This document shows, piece by piece, positions 48,361 to 57,280 of a stretch of 64,000 bases of DNA. Origin of the DNA: Gammaproteobacteria bacterium (lineage in GTDB: Bacteria; Pseudomonadota; Gammaproteobacteria; Pseudomonadales; Pseudohongiellaceae); assembly GCA_002730035.1 (NCBI GenBank), contig PBYU01000021.1, forward strand, positions 82,547-146,546, written 5' to 3'. The translations under genes were made by a program, and so were the position numbers. The notes under the pieces were generated by a model, which worked only from the letters and a program-made list of their open reading frames with translations, was not told the DNA's origin and made no database searches. How positions within the stretch are numbered: position 1 is the stretch's first letter; the number at the start of each line of letters is the position of its first letter.

Positions 48361-51012
48361 ATGCCCTCCCGTAAGTCTAAATCAGAAATGCCTTCCAAAT
48401 CTTCCGCCAATCGTGGCTCGGATTCCCATACCCACCCCATTCCCAGCCGGGACGCAATCATCGAACACTTGGAGAAGGTGGGCAAGCCGATCGCCCATGC
48501 AAAGCTCTGCAAACAACTGGACATGCACGCCGAAGAAGAGGTGGAAGGTATGCGGCGACGCCTCATTGCCATGAGTCGTGATGGCCAGATAATCAGCAAC
48601 CGGCGTGGTGTGTACGGCCTGGCGACACACATGGACCTTGTAAAGGGCCGCGTGCAGGGCACCAAGGATGGAGTCGGATATTTCGTGCCCGACGATGCTT
48701 CCGATGACCTGTTTCTCGGTCTGCGGGAAATGGAAAAACTGTTCGATGGGGATAAGGTGCTGGCTCGCTTTACCGGCTTCGATAATCGGGGCCGCAAAGA
48801 AGGCACTGTAGTCGAAATTCTGCAGCGGCGCTATGAACAGATCGTGGGGCGATTCTATTGGGAACATGGATTCGGGATTGTGGTTCCGGACAGCAAACGA
48901 ATAGCCCATGAGATTCTGATTCCGGAACAACAAACAGCCGGTGCCATAGATGGCCAGTTCGTGGTCGCTGAGATTACCGAGTACCCCGCTCGACGTCGCA
49001 AGGCGATTGCCCGCATCGTGGAAGTATTGGGAGACGTAGCAACACCAGGGCTGGAAATCGAAGTAGCGGTCCGCAGCCATGATATTCCCCACCAGTGGCC
49101 CGCGGCGGTAAGTAAGGAATCCGCCCGGTTTGCCGAAGAAGTTGCCGAAAAAGAATTACGCGGCCGATTCGATCTGCGTGACGTTCCCTTCGTAACGATC
49201 GATGGTGAAGACGCCAAAGATTTCGATGACGCGGTATACGCCCAGCAGCACCAGCGTGGCAACTGGACACTCTACGTTGCGATTGCCGATGTCTCGCACT
49301 ACGTTTCCTTGAACACCGCTCTGGATGAAGAGGCGATCACGCGTGGAACCTCAGTCTATTTTCCCGGGTACGTAATCCCCATGTTGCCGGAAAAATTGTC
49401 CAATGGGCTCTGCTCGCTCAAACCCAACGTCGATCGGCTGGCGATGATTTGTGAAATGGAGATATCAGCCAGCGGCGAGATGGCCGGCTACTCATTCTAC
49501 GAGGCGGTCATTCATTCAAAGGCGCGATTGACCTATACCGAGGTGGCGGACATCGTGCAGGAAGCTGGTACTGATACCCAGCAGAAGATGCAACAGCGAC
49601 TGCGCAGACGGCGCGGTGTGATCTCCGATCATCTGGACAATCTCCATTCGCTGTACAAGGCATTTCGCAGCCATCGCGAACGAAACGGAGCGCTGGATTT
49701 CGAGACTACAGAAACTCGCATCGTCTTCGGCGAAGACAAAAAAATTCGCGAGATAGTGCCAGTTGAGCGCAATGATGCACATCGCATGATTGAAGAGTGC
49801 ATGCTGTGTGCAAACATTGCCGCCGCTCAGTTGCTGGAGAACTACCGGCTACCGGCTTTGTATCGCATCCACCAAGGTCCTAATCCGGACAAGCTGGAGA
49901 ATTTGCGAGAGTTTCTTGGAGAATTGGGCTTGCATCTCGGCGGCGGTGAAAAACCCTCGCCAAGCGATTACCAGCAGACCATGCGGATTATTGCAACACG
50001 CCCGGATCGACACTTACTGCAAACCATGTTGATCCGTTCCATGATGCAGGCGGTGTACCAGCCTGACAACATCGGGCACTTTGGTCTGGGGTTCCCCGCC
50101 TATACACACTTCACCTCACCGATTCGCCGCTACCCGGACCTGTTGGTGCACCGCGCGATTCGTTACCTGATTCGAAACCAGGCTGGGTCGCATCTGCAAC
50201 GACATAAGGCAGCCCCGAAACTTCAACAGAACAACATCTACCCATACAGCAAAGCCGACATGGATAGCTTCGGTGAAAGTTGTTCTGCCGCCGAGCGTCG
50301 TGCCGATGCTGCCGGCTACAATGTGCTCGACTGGCTGAAATGTGAATACATGCAGGATCACGTCGGCGATGAATTCGAAGGCACTGTGTCCTCGGTTACC
50401 AGCTTTGGTCTGTTCGTCGAGTTGCGCGACATCTATATCGAGGGGTTGGTGCACATCACCGAGCTGAGCAATGACTATTACCACTTTGACCCTGTCAGGC
50501 ATTGCCTGGAAGGGGAACGCAGGCACACGGTTTATCGTCTTGGAGATACGGTTCAGGTAAGAGTCATGCGCGTCAACCTCGATGAGAAGAAGATCGACCT
50601 GCAAATGCTGGGCGATGGCTCGTCAGGCAATGCATCCAAGCCTGGCAGGAAAGGCAAATCTCATAAGGCCGGCAAGCATAGTAGGGACAAGTCAACAAAG
50701 CATCGAACCAAGCAAGGTGGCAAACAGAAAAAGGCATCGACTCCTTCAAAAAAATCAGCCAGCAATTCTCGCAATGCAGCTAAGAAGAAGAAGAAGACGT
50801 CTACCCCTTCTAACAAATCAACAGGGAGTTCTCGCGGTGGTGCTGAAAGTAAGCCATCGGCTTCTTCCAAAAAATCATCGAAGAAATCTCGAGGCGTTGC
50901 TAACGGCAAGGCTCGGAATAAGCAATCTGCAAATAGAAAAAATGCAAAGAAATCTGCAACAAAAACATCCAGACAATCCAACCGAGGCACTAAGAGTCGA
51001 CGCACACGCTAA
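48361..51012 (+). CDS. rnr: Ribonuclease R
   Basis: ATG at 48361 chosen over an upstream open frame; 48388 is another option. 883 residues: winged-helix N-region (RDAIIEHLEKVGKPIAHAKL), cold-shock domains, RNB catalytic domain with DVPFVTIDGEDAKDFDDAV (acidic metal site), RYPDLLVHRAI, and S1 domain GTVSSVTSFGLFVELRDIYIEG. The tail from about residue 756 to the end is very rich in Lys, Ser and Ala. 3'-5' exoribonuclease for structured RNA and tmRNA-linked decay. Confidence 0.95.
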   Translation: MPSRKSKSEMPSKSSANRGSDSHTHPIPSRDAIIEHLEKVGKPIAHAKLCKQLDMHAEEEVEGMRRRLIAMSRDGQIISNRRGVYGLATHMDLVKGRVQGTKDGVGYFVPDDASDDLFLGLREMEKLFDGDKVLARFTGFDNRGRKEGTVVEILQRRYEQIVGRFYWEHGFGIVVPDSKRIAHEILIPEQQTAGAIDGQFVVAEITEYPARRRKAIARIVEVLGDVATPGLEIEVAVRSHDIPHQWPAAVSKESARFAEEVAEKELRGRFDLRDVPFVTIDGEDAKDFDDAVYAQQHQRGNWTLYVAIADVSHYVSLNTALDEEAITRGTSVYFPGYVIPMLPEKLSNGLCSLKPNVDRLAMICEMEISASGEMAGYSFYEAVIHSKARLTYTEVADIVQEAGTDTQQKMQQRLRRRRGVISDHLDNLHSLYKAFRSHRERNGALDFETTETRIVFGEDKKIREIVPVERNDAHRMIEECMLCANIAAAQLLENYRLPALYRIHQGPNPDKLENLREFLGELGLHLGGGEKPSPSDYQQTMRIIATRPDRHLLQTMLIRSMMQAVYQPDNIGHFGLGFPAYTHFTSPIRRYPDLLVHRAIRYLIRNQAGSHLQRHKAAPKLQQNNIYPYSKADMDSFGESCSAAERRADAAGYNVLDWLKCEYMQDHVGDEFEGTVSSVTSFGLFVELRDIYIEGLVHITELSNDYYHFDPVRHCLEGERRHTVYRLGDTVQVRVMRVNLDEKKIDLQMLGDGSSGNASKPGRKGKSHKAGKHSRDKSTKHRTKQGGKQKKASTPSKKSASNSRNAAKKKKKTSTPSNKSTGSSRGGAESKPSASSKKSSKKSRGVANGKARNKQSANRKNAKKSATKTSRQSNRGTKSRRTR

Positions 51013-51761
51013 TGACAGGCAAGCAGAAACTCATTATTGGCATACACTCAGTTGCTGCGCTGCTGTCGCAGAAACCTGAACAGATCTCGGGACTGCTGAT
51101 CCAGGCCGGTCGCAGCGACAGGCGCTTGCAGAAGCTGTTAGATCAGGCCAACAGCTCAGGCATAGCAATCGAAGAACTGGAAAAGAGTGAAATGGATCGG
51201 CGGGTCGGTGGTGTTCACCAGGGTGTGGCCGCTCTCTATGAAGGCGGTGAGACCACACTGCACGAAGCAGCACTTTTTCAGCTGCTGGATACGCTGCAGG
51301 TCGATCCACTGCTGCTGGTTCTGGATGAAGTGACCGATCCCCATAACCTGGGTGCCTGCCTGCGCAGCGCCGATGCCGCCGGCGTCCACGCGGTGATAGT
51401 TCCCAAGGATCGCGCTGCATCCCTCACCGCCACCGTCAGTAAAGTGGCCAGCGGTGCGGCGGAAACGGTTAATCTGATTGCCGTGACAAACCTCGCCCGC
51501 TGCCTGCAGAAACTGAAAGAACGAGGAATCTGGCTTGTGGGCACCGATGATCAGTCCTCGAAGACGCTGTTCGAGCAGGATCTAACCGGGCCGCTAGCGC
51601 TGGTGATGGGCTCAGAAGGCACAGGATTACGACGCCTCACGCGGGAAACCTGCGATTTTCTGGTGGCCATCCCCATGGCAGGCGCTGTCAGTAGCCTGAA
51701 TGTGTCTGTCGCCGCCGGTGTCGCCTTATTCGAGGCGGTCAGGCAGCGCCGGTCAGACTAG
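51012..51761 (+). CDS. rlmB: 23S rRNA (guanosine-2'-O)-methyltransferase RlmB
   Basis: 249 residues; ATG overlaps the last base of the rnr stop. SpoU/TrmH knot fold: N-domain RNA-binding (IIGIHSVAALL), VLDEVTDPHNLGACLRSADAAG, ALVMGSEGTGLRRL and IPMAGAVSSLNVSVAAGVAL. Methylates G2251 of 23S rRNA. Co-transcribed with rnr by spacing. Confidence 0.95.
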   Translation: MTGKQKLIIGIHSVAALLSQKPEQISGLLIQAGRSDRRLQKLLDQANSSGIAIEELEKSEMDRRVGGVHQGVAALYEGGETTLHEAALFQLLDTLQVDPLLLVLDEVTDPHNLGACLRSADAAGVHAVIVPKDRAASLTATVSKVASGAAETVNLIAVTNLARCLQKLKERGIWLVGTDDQSSKTLFEQDLTGPLALVMGSEGTGLRRLTRETCDFLVAIPMAGAVSSLNVSVAAGVALFEAVRQRRSD

Positions 51762-51910
51762 AATTTGACAGTTTTTGGTTGCATAGCACCCGCAGTTTCT
51801 CTAGAATTCCCGCTCTTTTGAACGGTGGAGCCTGGCTCTGCCCCACATAACTCCTTGTCTCACCGCGCACGCTAGTGTTTGTTGGGAGGCAGAAACCAAG
51901 AGGAGTCTCT

Positions 51911-52534
51911 ATGAGACACTATGAAGTAGTATTCCTGGTGCATCCCGACCAGTCCGAACAGGTCCCCGGGATGATCGAGCGCTATACCCAGGTGACAACC
52001 GAAAGCGGTGGCAAGATTCACCGCATGGAAGACTGGGGCAGGCGCCAGTTAGCCTATCCAATTAACAAGATTCACAAAGCCCATTATGTGCTGATGAACA
52101 TCGAATGCACAGGTGAGGCACTCGAAGAGCTGTCCACGCTGTTCCGCTTTAATGATGCCGTGCTGCGAAACCTGGTGATCAAATGCAAGGAACCCGTAAC
52201 TGAGGAATCCCTGATTCTGAAGGGCGAGCGAGAAGGCAAGGAGCGGAAGGCTCGGTCCGAAGCGAAGCGTAAGATGGAAGAAGAAGCGGCGGCAGCGCAA
52301 GCAGCCACTAGAGCAAAAGCCAAGGAAGCGGAGCTAGATCCCGGATCGAGGCTGGAAGGCAGCGACTCGGATTCGAATGCTGAGCCTGAAGCGGTTGAAA
52401 GTGCAGCCGAAGAAGCCGTCGAAGAAGTCGTCGAAAAATCCGCCGAAGAATCCGCCGAAGAATCCGCCGAAGAGTTACCGGCAGATAAGCAGGATTCCGC
52501 TGCAGCAGATTCTGAAGAAGAGCAATCTTCTTAA
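51911..52534 (+). CDS. rpsF: Ribosomal protein S6 with long acidic C-terminal extension
   Basis: Start at 51911 ([14 protein letters not shown]) behind GAGGAG. 207 residues against about 130 in relatives. The S6 core spans about 1-105 with signature [17 protein letters not shown] and [10 protein letters not shown]. The tail starts as a charged helix ([19 protein letters not shown]) and becomes Glu/Ala/Ser-rich, including three tandem SAEE units encoded by perfect 12-bp repeats near 52440. S6 pairs with S18, encoded next. Neighbour L9 has a similar tail. Confidence 0.95.
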   Translation: MRHYEVVFLVHPDQSEQVPGMIERYTQVTTESGGKIHRMEDWGRRQLAYPINKIHKAHYVLMNIECTGEALEELSTLFRFNDAVLRNLVIKCKEPVTEESLILKGEREGKERKARSEAKRKMEEEAAAAQAATRAKAKEAELDPGSRLEGSDSDSNAEPEAVESAAEEAVEEVVEKSAEESAEESAEELPADKQDSAAADSEEEQSS

Positions 52535-52559
52535 TACTACTTAATACAGGAAAGCAATT

Positions 52560-52790
52560 ATGGCTCGTTATTTTCGTCGGCGTAAATTCTGCAAATTTAC
52601 TGCAGAAGGCACCAAGCAAATAGATTACAAGGATCTGGAAACCTTGAAGGCCTATGTATCTGAGACCGGGAAGATCGTCCCGAGTCGTATCACCGGTACC
52701 AAGGCGCGCTATCAACGGCAGCTGGCAACAGCAATCAAGAGAGCAAGATACCTGGCGTTGATTCCGTATACGGATGCTCACCAGGTATAA
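52560..52790 (+). CDS. rpsR: Ribosomal protein S18
   Basis: 76 residues: [36 protein letters not shown] and [25 protein letters not shown]. The usual small basic S18 bound to S6 on the 30S platform. The Cys near residue 11 is a single one, so no zinc ribbon is evident. AGGAAAGC lies upstream. Confidence 0.97.
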   Translation: MARYFRRRKFCKFTAEGTKQIDYKDLETLKAYVSETGKIVPSRITGTKARYQRQLATAIKRARYLALIPYTDAHQV

Positions 52791-52801
52791 CTGGTAAACA
52801 A

Positions 52802-53638
52802 ATGCGCGGCCTTGCTAAATTCGTGATGAACGGGCGGAAGCAGGCCATTCTGGCGGTCGTACTGCTTGGTTTGGTTCCGTTAGTTTACTTTCTCAATCCT
52901 GTCGTGGTTGGGTTGGTCATGTTGCGCAAGGGCACGCAGGAAGCCGGCATCGTTTTCGCCTGGGCTGTTTTGTCGATTGGTGCCCATGCGGTGATAGGAG
53001 ATTTCATTCCGCTCATCATGTTATGTGGTATTAGCGGCCTGGCATGGATACTGCGAAAAACGGAGTCCTGGGAATTTACGCTGTTGGCTGCCATAGCAAT
53101 CGGCTTGGCTGTAGAAGTCTATCTACGATTGCAGCCACTGGTGTTGGATGTGCTGTTTCTACAGATGGAATTGTATTTGGAAACAAACAACTTGCAGGGT
53201 CTGCAACTCGGTGGAGAAGGCGTTCAACTTGAAGATTTTCGGGAAAGCCTGACCAGCTTCCTCGGTGCGATGTATATGTTTGTGGCAATTATGTTGCTGA
53301 TGTTGGCGCGCTGGATGCAGGCCAGCTTGTACAATCCAGGCGGTTTTCAGCAGGAATTTCATGCCCTGCGAATAGAACAGAAAGTCGCGATGATCCTACT
53401 GGGATTAATGCTGTTGGCTAGCTTTCAGGTATTGATACCACAAACCTGGATACTTTATTTGATTTTGCCGCTGCTGTTTTCCGGGATGGCCCTGATACAC
53501 GCATTGGCAGCGAAGAAACAGCTGTCTTCGCTGTGGTTGGCAGCCCTGTATGCTGTGCTGATGTTGCCGGTAGTAGTCAATATGGTTGTGCTGCTGGCCC
53601 TGGTAGACAGTTGGTATAACTTTAGAAAACGGTTTTAG
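52802..53638 (+). CDS. DUF2232 integral membrane protein
   Basis: 278 residues with about seven to eight hydrophobic segments (for example AILAVVLLGLVPLVYFL, VGLVMLRKGTQ, YMFVAIMLLMLARWM, VAMILLGLMLLASFQVLI). Between rpsR and rplI, a place held by DUF2232 (YybS-like) membrane proteins in many gammaproteobacteria. No catalytic motif seen; function unknown. Starts 11 bp after rpsR. Confidence 0.85.
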   Translation: MRGLAKFVMNGRKQAILAVVLLGLVPLVYFLNPVVVGLVMLRKGTQEAGIVFAWAVLSIGAHAVIGDFIPLIMLCGISGLAWILRKTESWEFTLLAAIAIGLAVEVYLRLQPLVLDVLFLQMELYLETNNLQGLQLGGEGVQLEDFRESLTSFLGAMYMFVAIMLLMLARWMQASLYNPGGFQQEFHALRIEQKVAMILLGLMLLASFQVLIPQTWILYLILPLLFSGMALIHALAAKKQLSSLWLAALYAVLMLPVVVNMVVLLALVDSWYNFRKRF

Positions 53639-53725
53639 GAGACAGATCACGTTTTTCTCACCTGGTAGTAGATCGAGAGATGTTAGAAAAACGCGGCCTG
53701 TCCTCATATTTACGAGGAAAGAATC

Positions 53726-54337
53726 ATGAACGTAATCTTGCTGGAAAAGATTGGCAAGCTTGGTGAAATTGGCGATACAGCTAATGTGAAATCAGGTTAT
53801 GCCAGGAACTTTTTGTTTCCACAGGGTAAGGCTATCCCAGCCACCAAAGATAACCTGGTGGAATTCGAGCAGCGTAAATCTGAACTGTTTGCTGCCCACG
53901 ATGAGAAAGTCGGCGCAGCACAGGGTAGAGCGTCCAAAGTTGACGGCACCAGCCTCAGCATCGAGGTTAACGCCAGTGATGAAGGCAAGCTGTTTGGTTC
54001 GGTTGGCACCCGTGACATCGCCGATGCGCTGAACGCCAAGCTGTCGTCGGATATCACCAAGAGGGAAGTGCTGATGCCCCATGGTGTTATTCGTGAATTG
54101 GGCGACTATGAGCTTGTGCTGGACCTGGGCCAAGATGTGCACGCCAGCATTTCGGTAGCCGTGGTTGGTCTGCAATCGGCCGTCGACGTGACCGATGACG
54201 GCAGTATCATCGAGGAAATCGACGAAGCCGAAGCGGCAGAAGCAGAAGCTGCCGCCGAAGCCGAAGAGAGCGCTGTTGCAGAAGAATCTGCCGAAACGCA
54301 AGCCGAAGAAGTCGATGCCTCAAAATCCGCCGAGTAA
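53726..54337 (+). CDS. rplI: Ribosomal protein L9 with acidic C-terminal extension
   Basis: 203 residues against about 149. Core about 1-150: MNVILLEKIGKLGEIGD, VKSGYARNFLFPQGKAIPAT, a linker helix, and a C-domain with LMPHGVIRELGDYELVLDLGQDVHASI. The last about 50 residues are Glu/Ala/Ser-rich (AEAEAAAEAEESAVAEES) ending AEEVDASKSAE. AGGAAAG lies upstream, terminator at 54382. Confidence 0.95.
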   Translation: MNVILLEKIGKLGEIGDTANVKSGYARNFLFPQGKAIPATKDNLVEFEQRKSELFAAHDEKVGAAQGRASKVDGTSLSIEVNASDEGKLFGSVGTRDIADALNAKLSSDITKREVLMPHGVIRELGDYELVLDLGQDVHASISVAVVGLQSAVDVTDDGSIIEEIDEAEAAEAEAAAEAEESAVAEESAETQAEEVDASKSAE

Positions 54338-54381
54338 AAAGTTTGAAAGTAGCGGGTCTGCTTGACCTGCTTACGTGCATG

Positions 54382-54418
54382 AAGCACCATCTGTAGCACA
54401 GCATGGTGCTTTTTTTTC
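54382..54418 (+). terminator. Terminator after rplI
   Basis: Perfect 9-bp stem AAGCACCAT / ATGGTGCTT with loop CTGTAGCACAGC, followed by eight T. It lies between rplI and dnaB, so dnaB needs its own promoter or readthrough. Confidence 0.9.
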
Positions 54419-54434
54419 CTCTCATTTGTGATCA

Positions 54435-55862
54435 ATGACTGAATCATTCGAAGCCAGTGGCCAGCCTAACCAGGATAAGAAGACCTCTAATCTGGCGGCG
54501 TTGAAGGTCCCCCCACATTCCGTTGAAGCCGAGCAGGCCGTGCTCGGAGGTCTGATGATCGACAATAAGGAGTGGCACAATGTCGCCGACCTGTTGTTGC
54601 CAGAAGATTTCTATCGACCCGAACACCAGCTCATCTTCAATGTGATGATGCAGCGTGGCGAAGTCAACAGCCCTATCGACGTGGTGACGGTGACTGAATC
54701 TCTGGACACTCTCAACCAGCTGGAGAGTGCTGGAGGGCTCGACTATCTGACTGAGTTGGTGGGCAATGCTCGCGGCACCGCGAATATGGCTACCTATACC
54801 GATATCATCCGGGAACGAGCAATACTGCGGCGATTGATTTCAGTGGCACACGGCATCGCCGACAGCGGCTACAACCCGGCGGGCAAGAAGACTGATGCCA
54901 TACTGGACGAGGCCGAAGAGCAGGTCTTCAAGGTCAACGATGAGCGCGCCTTGGGGGCGGGACCGGTGCATATAACGCCCTTGGTCACCGCCGCCGTCGA
55001 TAGGATCGATGAACTGGCGGGACTGGATGGCGATTTAACCGGGCTCACCAGTGGTTTCAAGGATCTGGACAAATTGACATTGGGTTGGCAGAAATCCGAC
55101 CTGATTATCGTCGCAGGCCGACCCTCCATGGGTAAGACGGCGTTCGCCATGAATCTGGTTGAAAATTCGATAATGCATAGCGACGATGCCGTCGTGGTCT
55201 TCAGCCTGGAGATGCCGGCAGAGAGCCTGATCTTCAGGATGCTCTCCTCCATCGGCAAGATCGACCAGACCCGATTGCGTACCGGTAATCTTACCGAAGC
55301 AGACTGGCCCAGCTTTAATTCTGCCGTGGAGAAGCTGAAAGACCGTCCACTCTATATCGATGAAAGCTCCGGTATCACACCGATGGAGATGCGCGCACGG
55401 CTGCGCCGCATTGAGAGCAAACTGAAACACGAAAAAAGGGAACTGGGCCTGGTGGTGGTCGACTATCTTCAGTTGATACAGCTTAAAAACACCAAGGAGA
55501 ATCGCGTAGGGGAGATTTCCGAAATATCCCGTTCGCTTAAACTGCTGGCTCGCGATTTTAAGTGTCCGGTCGTGGCCTTGTCGCAGTTGAATCGCGGCCT
55601 GGAACAGCGACCCAACAAACGACCAGTCATGTCAGACCTGCGGGAATCGGGCGCCATAGAACAGGATGCCGATGTCATTACCTTTATCTACCGGGATGAA
55701 GTTTACAACGAGGACTCACCGGACAAGGGTGTGGCCGAGATAATTATAGGCAAGCAGAGAAACGGTCCGATAGGCACCATTCGGTTAAGCTTCTTAGGAC
55801 AATTCACCCGCTTCGAAAGTCACGCCCAGCCTAGGTATGACGACAGTTATACACTTGGATAG
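54435..55862 (+). CDS. dnaB: Replicative DNA helicase DnaB
   Basis: 475 residues: N-domain (KVPPHSVEAEQAVLGGLMID), linker, then RecA-fold helicase domain with Walker A GRPSMGKTAFAMNLV (near 225), FSLEMPAESL, Walker B LVVVDYLQLIQ, and RDFKCPVVALSQLNRGLEQR with SDLRESGAIEQDADVI. Hexameric helicase unwinding DNA ahead of the fork. No intein seen. Confidence 0.97.
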   Translation: MTESFEASGQPNQDKKTSNLAALKVPPHSVEAEQAVLGGLMIDNKEWHNVADLLLPEDFYRPEHQLIFNVMMQRGEVNSPIDVVTVTESLDTLNQLESAGGLDYLTELVGNARGTANMATYTDIIRERAILRRLISVAHGIADSGYNPAGKKTDAILDEAEEQVFKVNDERALGAGPVHITPLVTAAVDRIDELAGLDGDLTGLTSGFKDLDKLTLGWQKSDLIIVAGRPSMGKTAFAMNLVENSIMHSDDAVVVFSLEMPAESLIFRMLSSIGKIDQTRLRTGNLTEADWPSFNSAVEKLKDRPLYIDESSGITPMEMRARLRRIESKLKHEKRELGLVVVDYLQLIQLKNTKENRVGEISEISRSLKLLARDFKCPVVALSQLNRGLEQRPNKRPVMSDLRESGAIEQDADVITFIYRDEVYNEDSPDKGVAEIIIGKQRNGPIGTIRLSFLGQFTRFESHAQPRYDDSYTLG

Positions 55863-55963
55863 CAGGTAATCACGGGCAACCGAGCGCTGTCCGCAGGGAA
55901 TAGAAATGCCTCTCTTAATCAACCACGCGAAGCCGGGCTTGCAGTACCAATCTGGGACAAGGA

Positions 55964-57109
55964 ATGACTGAACCCACCGAACGGGCATGGGCCACCATCG
56001 ATCTCAACGCGCTTAGAAAGAACCTGGCACGGGTACATGGGCTCTGTCCCGAGTCGAAGATTATCCCGGTCATAAAGTCCAGTGCCTATGGTCATGGAAT
56101 GGAACAGGCAGCCAGGGCACTGAAAGATCCCCATACCCGCATTACTGCATTCGCGGTAGCAACTCTCACAGAAGCACTCGAACTTAAACAGCTCGATCTG
56201 GAGAGTCCGATCCTGCTGTTAAATGGATTCGTAAGCGCCGAAGAACTGGTTTTATGTTTGGAAGCCGGAATCGAACCGGTCATACATTCTCCCTACCAGG
56301 TTGAGCTGTTGGAAGCACAATTTGCAGCCGAGATTTTCGGCGACAAACGCAAGCTCTGGCTGAAGCACAATTCAGGCATGAATCGCCTGGGCATGACCGC
56401 CGAGTCCTGTGTCGAGGCGTATACCAAGCTGCACAAGTATCCTGGTACAGAGTTTGTTCTGATGACCCATCTCGGCTACGCCGACGATATGAATAATCCC
56501 GACTCTCGTGAATTCACTGCCAGACAGATGGAGAAATTCAACGCTGTTCACGAAGAAGTGCTGGCTGCCAGGCAGGAACCAATCCCCTGCAGTGTAGCGG
56601 CTTCGGCAGGCATACTCACGCTACCGGATACCCATCTTGATTTCGTCAGGCCCGGTGTAATGCTTTATGGCAGCTCACCCCTGGCGAATGAAACGGGTGA
56701 AGAAATTGGCCTGCAACCAGTAATGACGCTGTCGTCCCGGCTAATTGAAATTCGCGATTTAAGCGCTGGAGACGCGGTTGGCTATAACGCCGGCTATGTC
56801 TGCGACCGGGATACTCGAGTCGGCGTAGTCTCCATCGGCTATGGCGATGGGTATCCCCGCTCCGCCGGAAATGGAACTCCGGTACTAATCAAGACCCAGA
56901 CGGGTGCAATCCGAACCCGTCTCATTGGAAGAGTCTCCATGGACATGATCACCGTCGATCTTTCCGGAATCGAGGCTGCCAGTATCAACGATGAGGTAGT
57001 GCTGTGGGGATCCGGCCTCTGTGCTGACGAAGTGGCCCACGCTGCCGGGACTATCGCATATGAGCTATTTTGCAAAGTGACTCGGCGCGTCGATTTTGAC
57101 TACGTGTAG
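55964..57109 (+). CDS. alr: Alanine racemase
   Basis: 381 residues. PLP lysine K38 in IPVIKSSAYGHGM, and the catalytic Tyr near residue 268 in AVGYNAGYVCDRD. HNSGMNRLGM, MTHLGYAD and VSIGYGDGYPRSA, SMDMITVDLSG confirm the family. Interconverts L- and D-Ala for peptidoglycan. Preceded by dnaB with a 100-bp gap and followed by the 28-bp tandem repeats. Confidence 0.96.
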   Translation: MTEPTERAWATIDLNALRKNLARVHGLCPESKIIPVIKSSAYGHGMEQAARALKDPHTRITAFAVATLTEALELKQLDLESPILLLNGFVSAEELVLCLEAGIEPVIHSPYQVELLEAQFAAEIFGDKRKLWLKHNSGMNRLGMTAESCVEAYTKLHKYPGTEFVLMTHLGYADDMNNPDSREFTARQMEKFNAVHEEVLAARQEPIPCSVAASAGILTLPDTHLDFVRPGVMLYGSSPLANETGEEIGLQPVMTLSSRLIEIRDLSAGDAVGYNAGYVCDRDTRVGVVSIGYGDGYPRSAGNGTPVLIKTQTGAIRTRLIGRVSMDMITVDLSGIEAASINDEVVLWGSGLCADEVAHAAGTIAYELFCKVTRRVDFDYV

Positions 57110-57174
57110 CGCGGTTTGGGTGGCTCTGGCTTACTCTTTTATTCCAAGCCGATTGAAAAGCGCTAAAACTTGTC

Positions 57175-57268
57175 AGGAAATAGAATTCAGGACTACAAAT
57201 AGAGGAAACAGAATTCAGTACTACAAATCTAGGAAACAGAACTCAGTACTACAAATAGAGGAAGAAGC
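57175..57268 (+). repeat. 28-bp tandem repeats upstream of radA
   Basis: Three contiguous copies (57175-57202, 57203-57230, 57231-57258) plus the first 10 bases of a fourth. Unit AGGAAACAGAATTCAGTACT then ACAAATAG, with one to three differences between copies. The last AGGAAGAAGC of the partial copy serves as the radA ribosome site. Units touch directly, so this is not a CRISPR. Confidence 0.9.
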
Positions 57269-57280
57269 ATCAGTCCAGCT

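Noticed and set aside
57175..57268. Short CRISPR array
   Set aside because: The 28-bp units abut with no spacers and there are no cas genes nearby.
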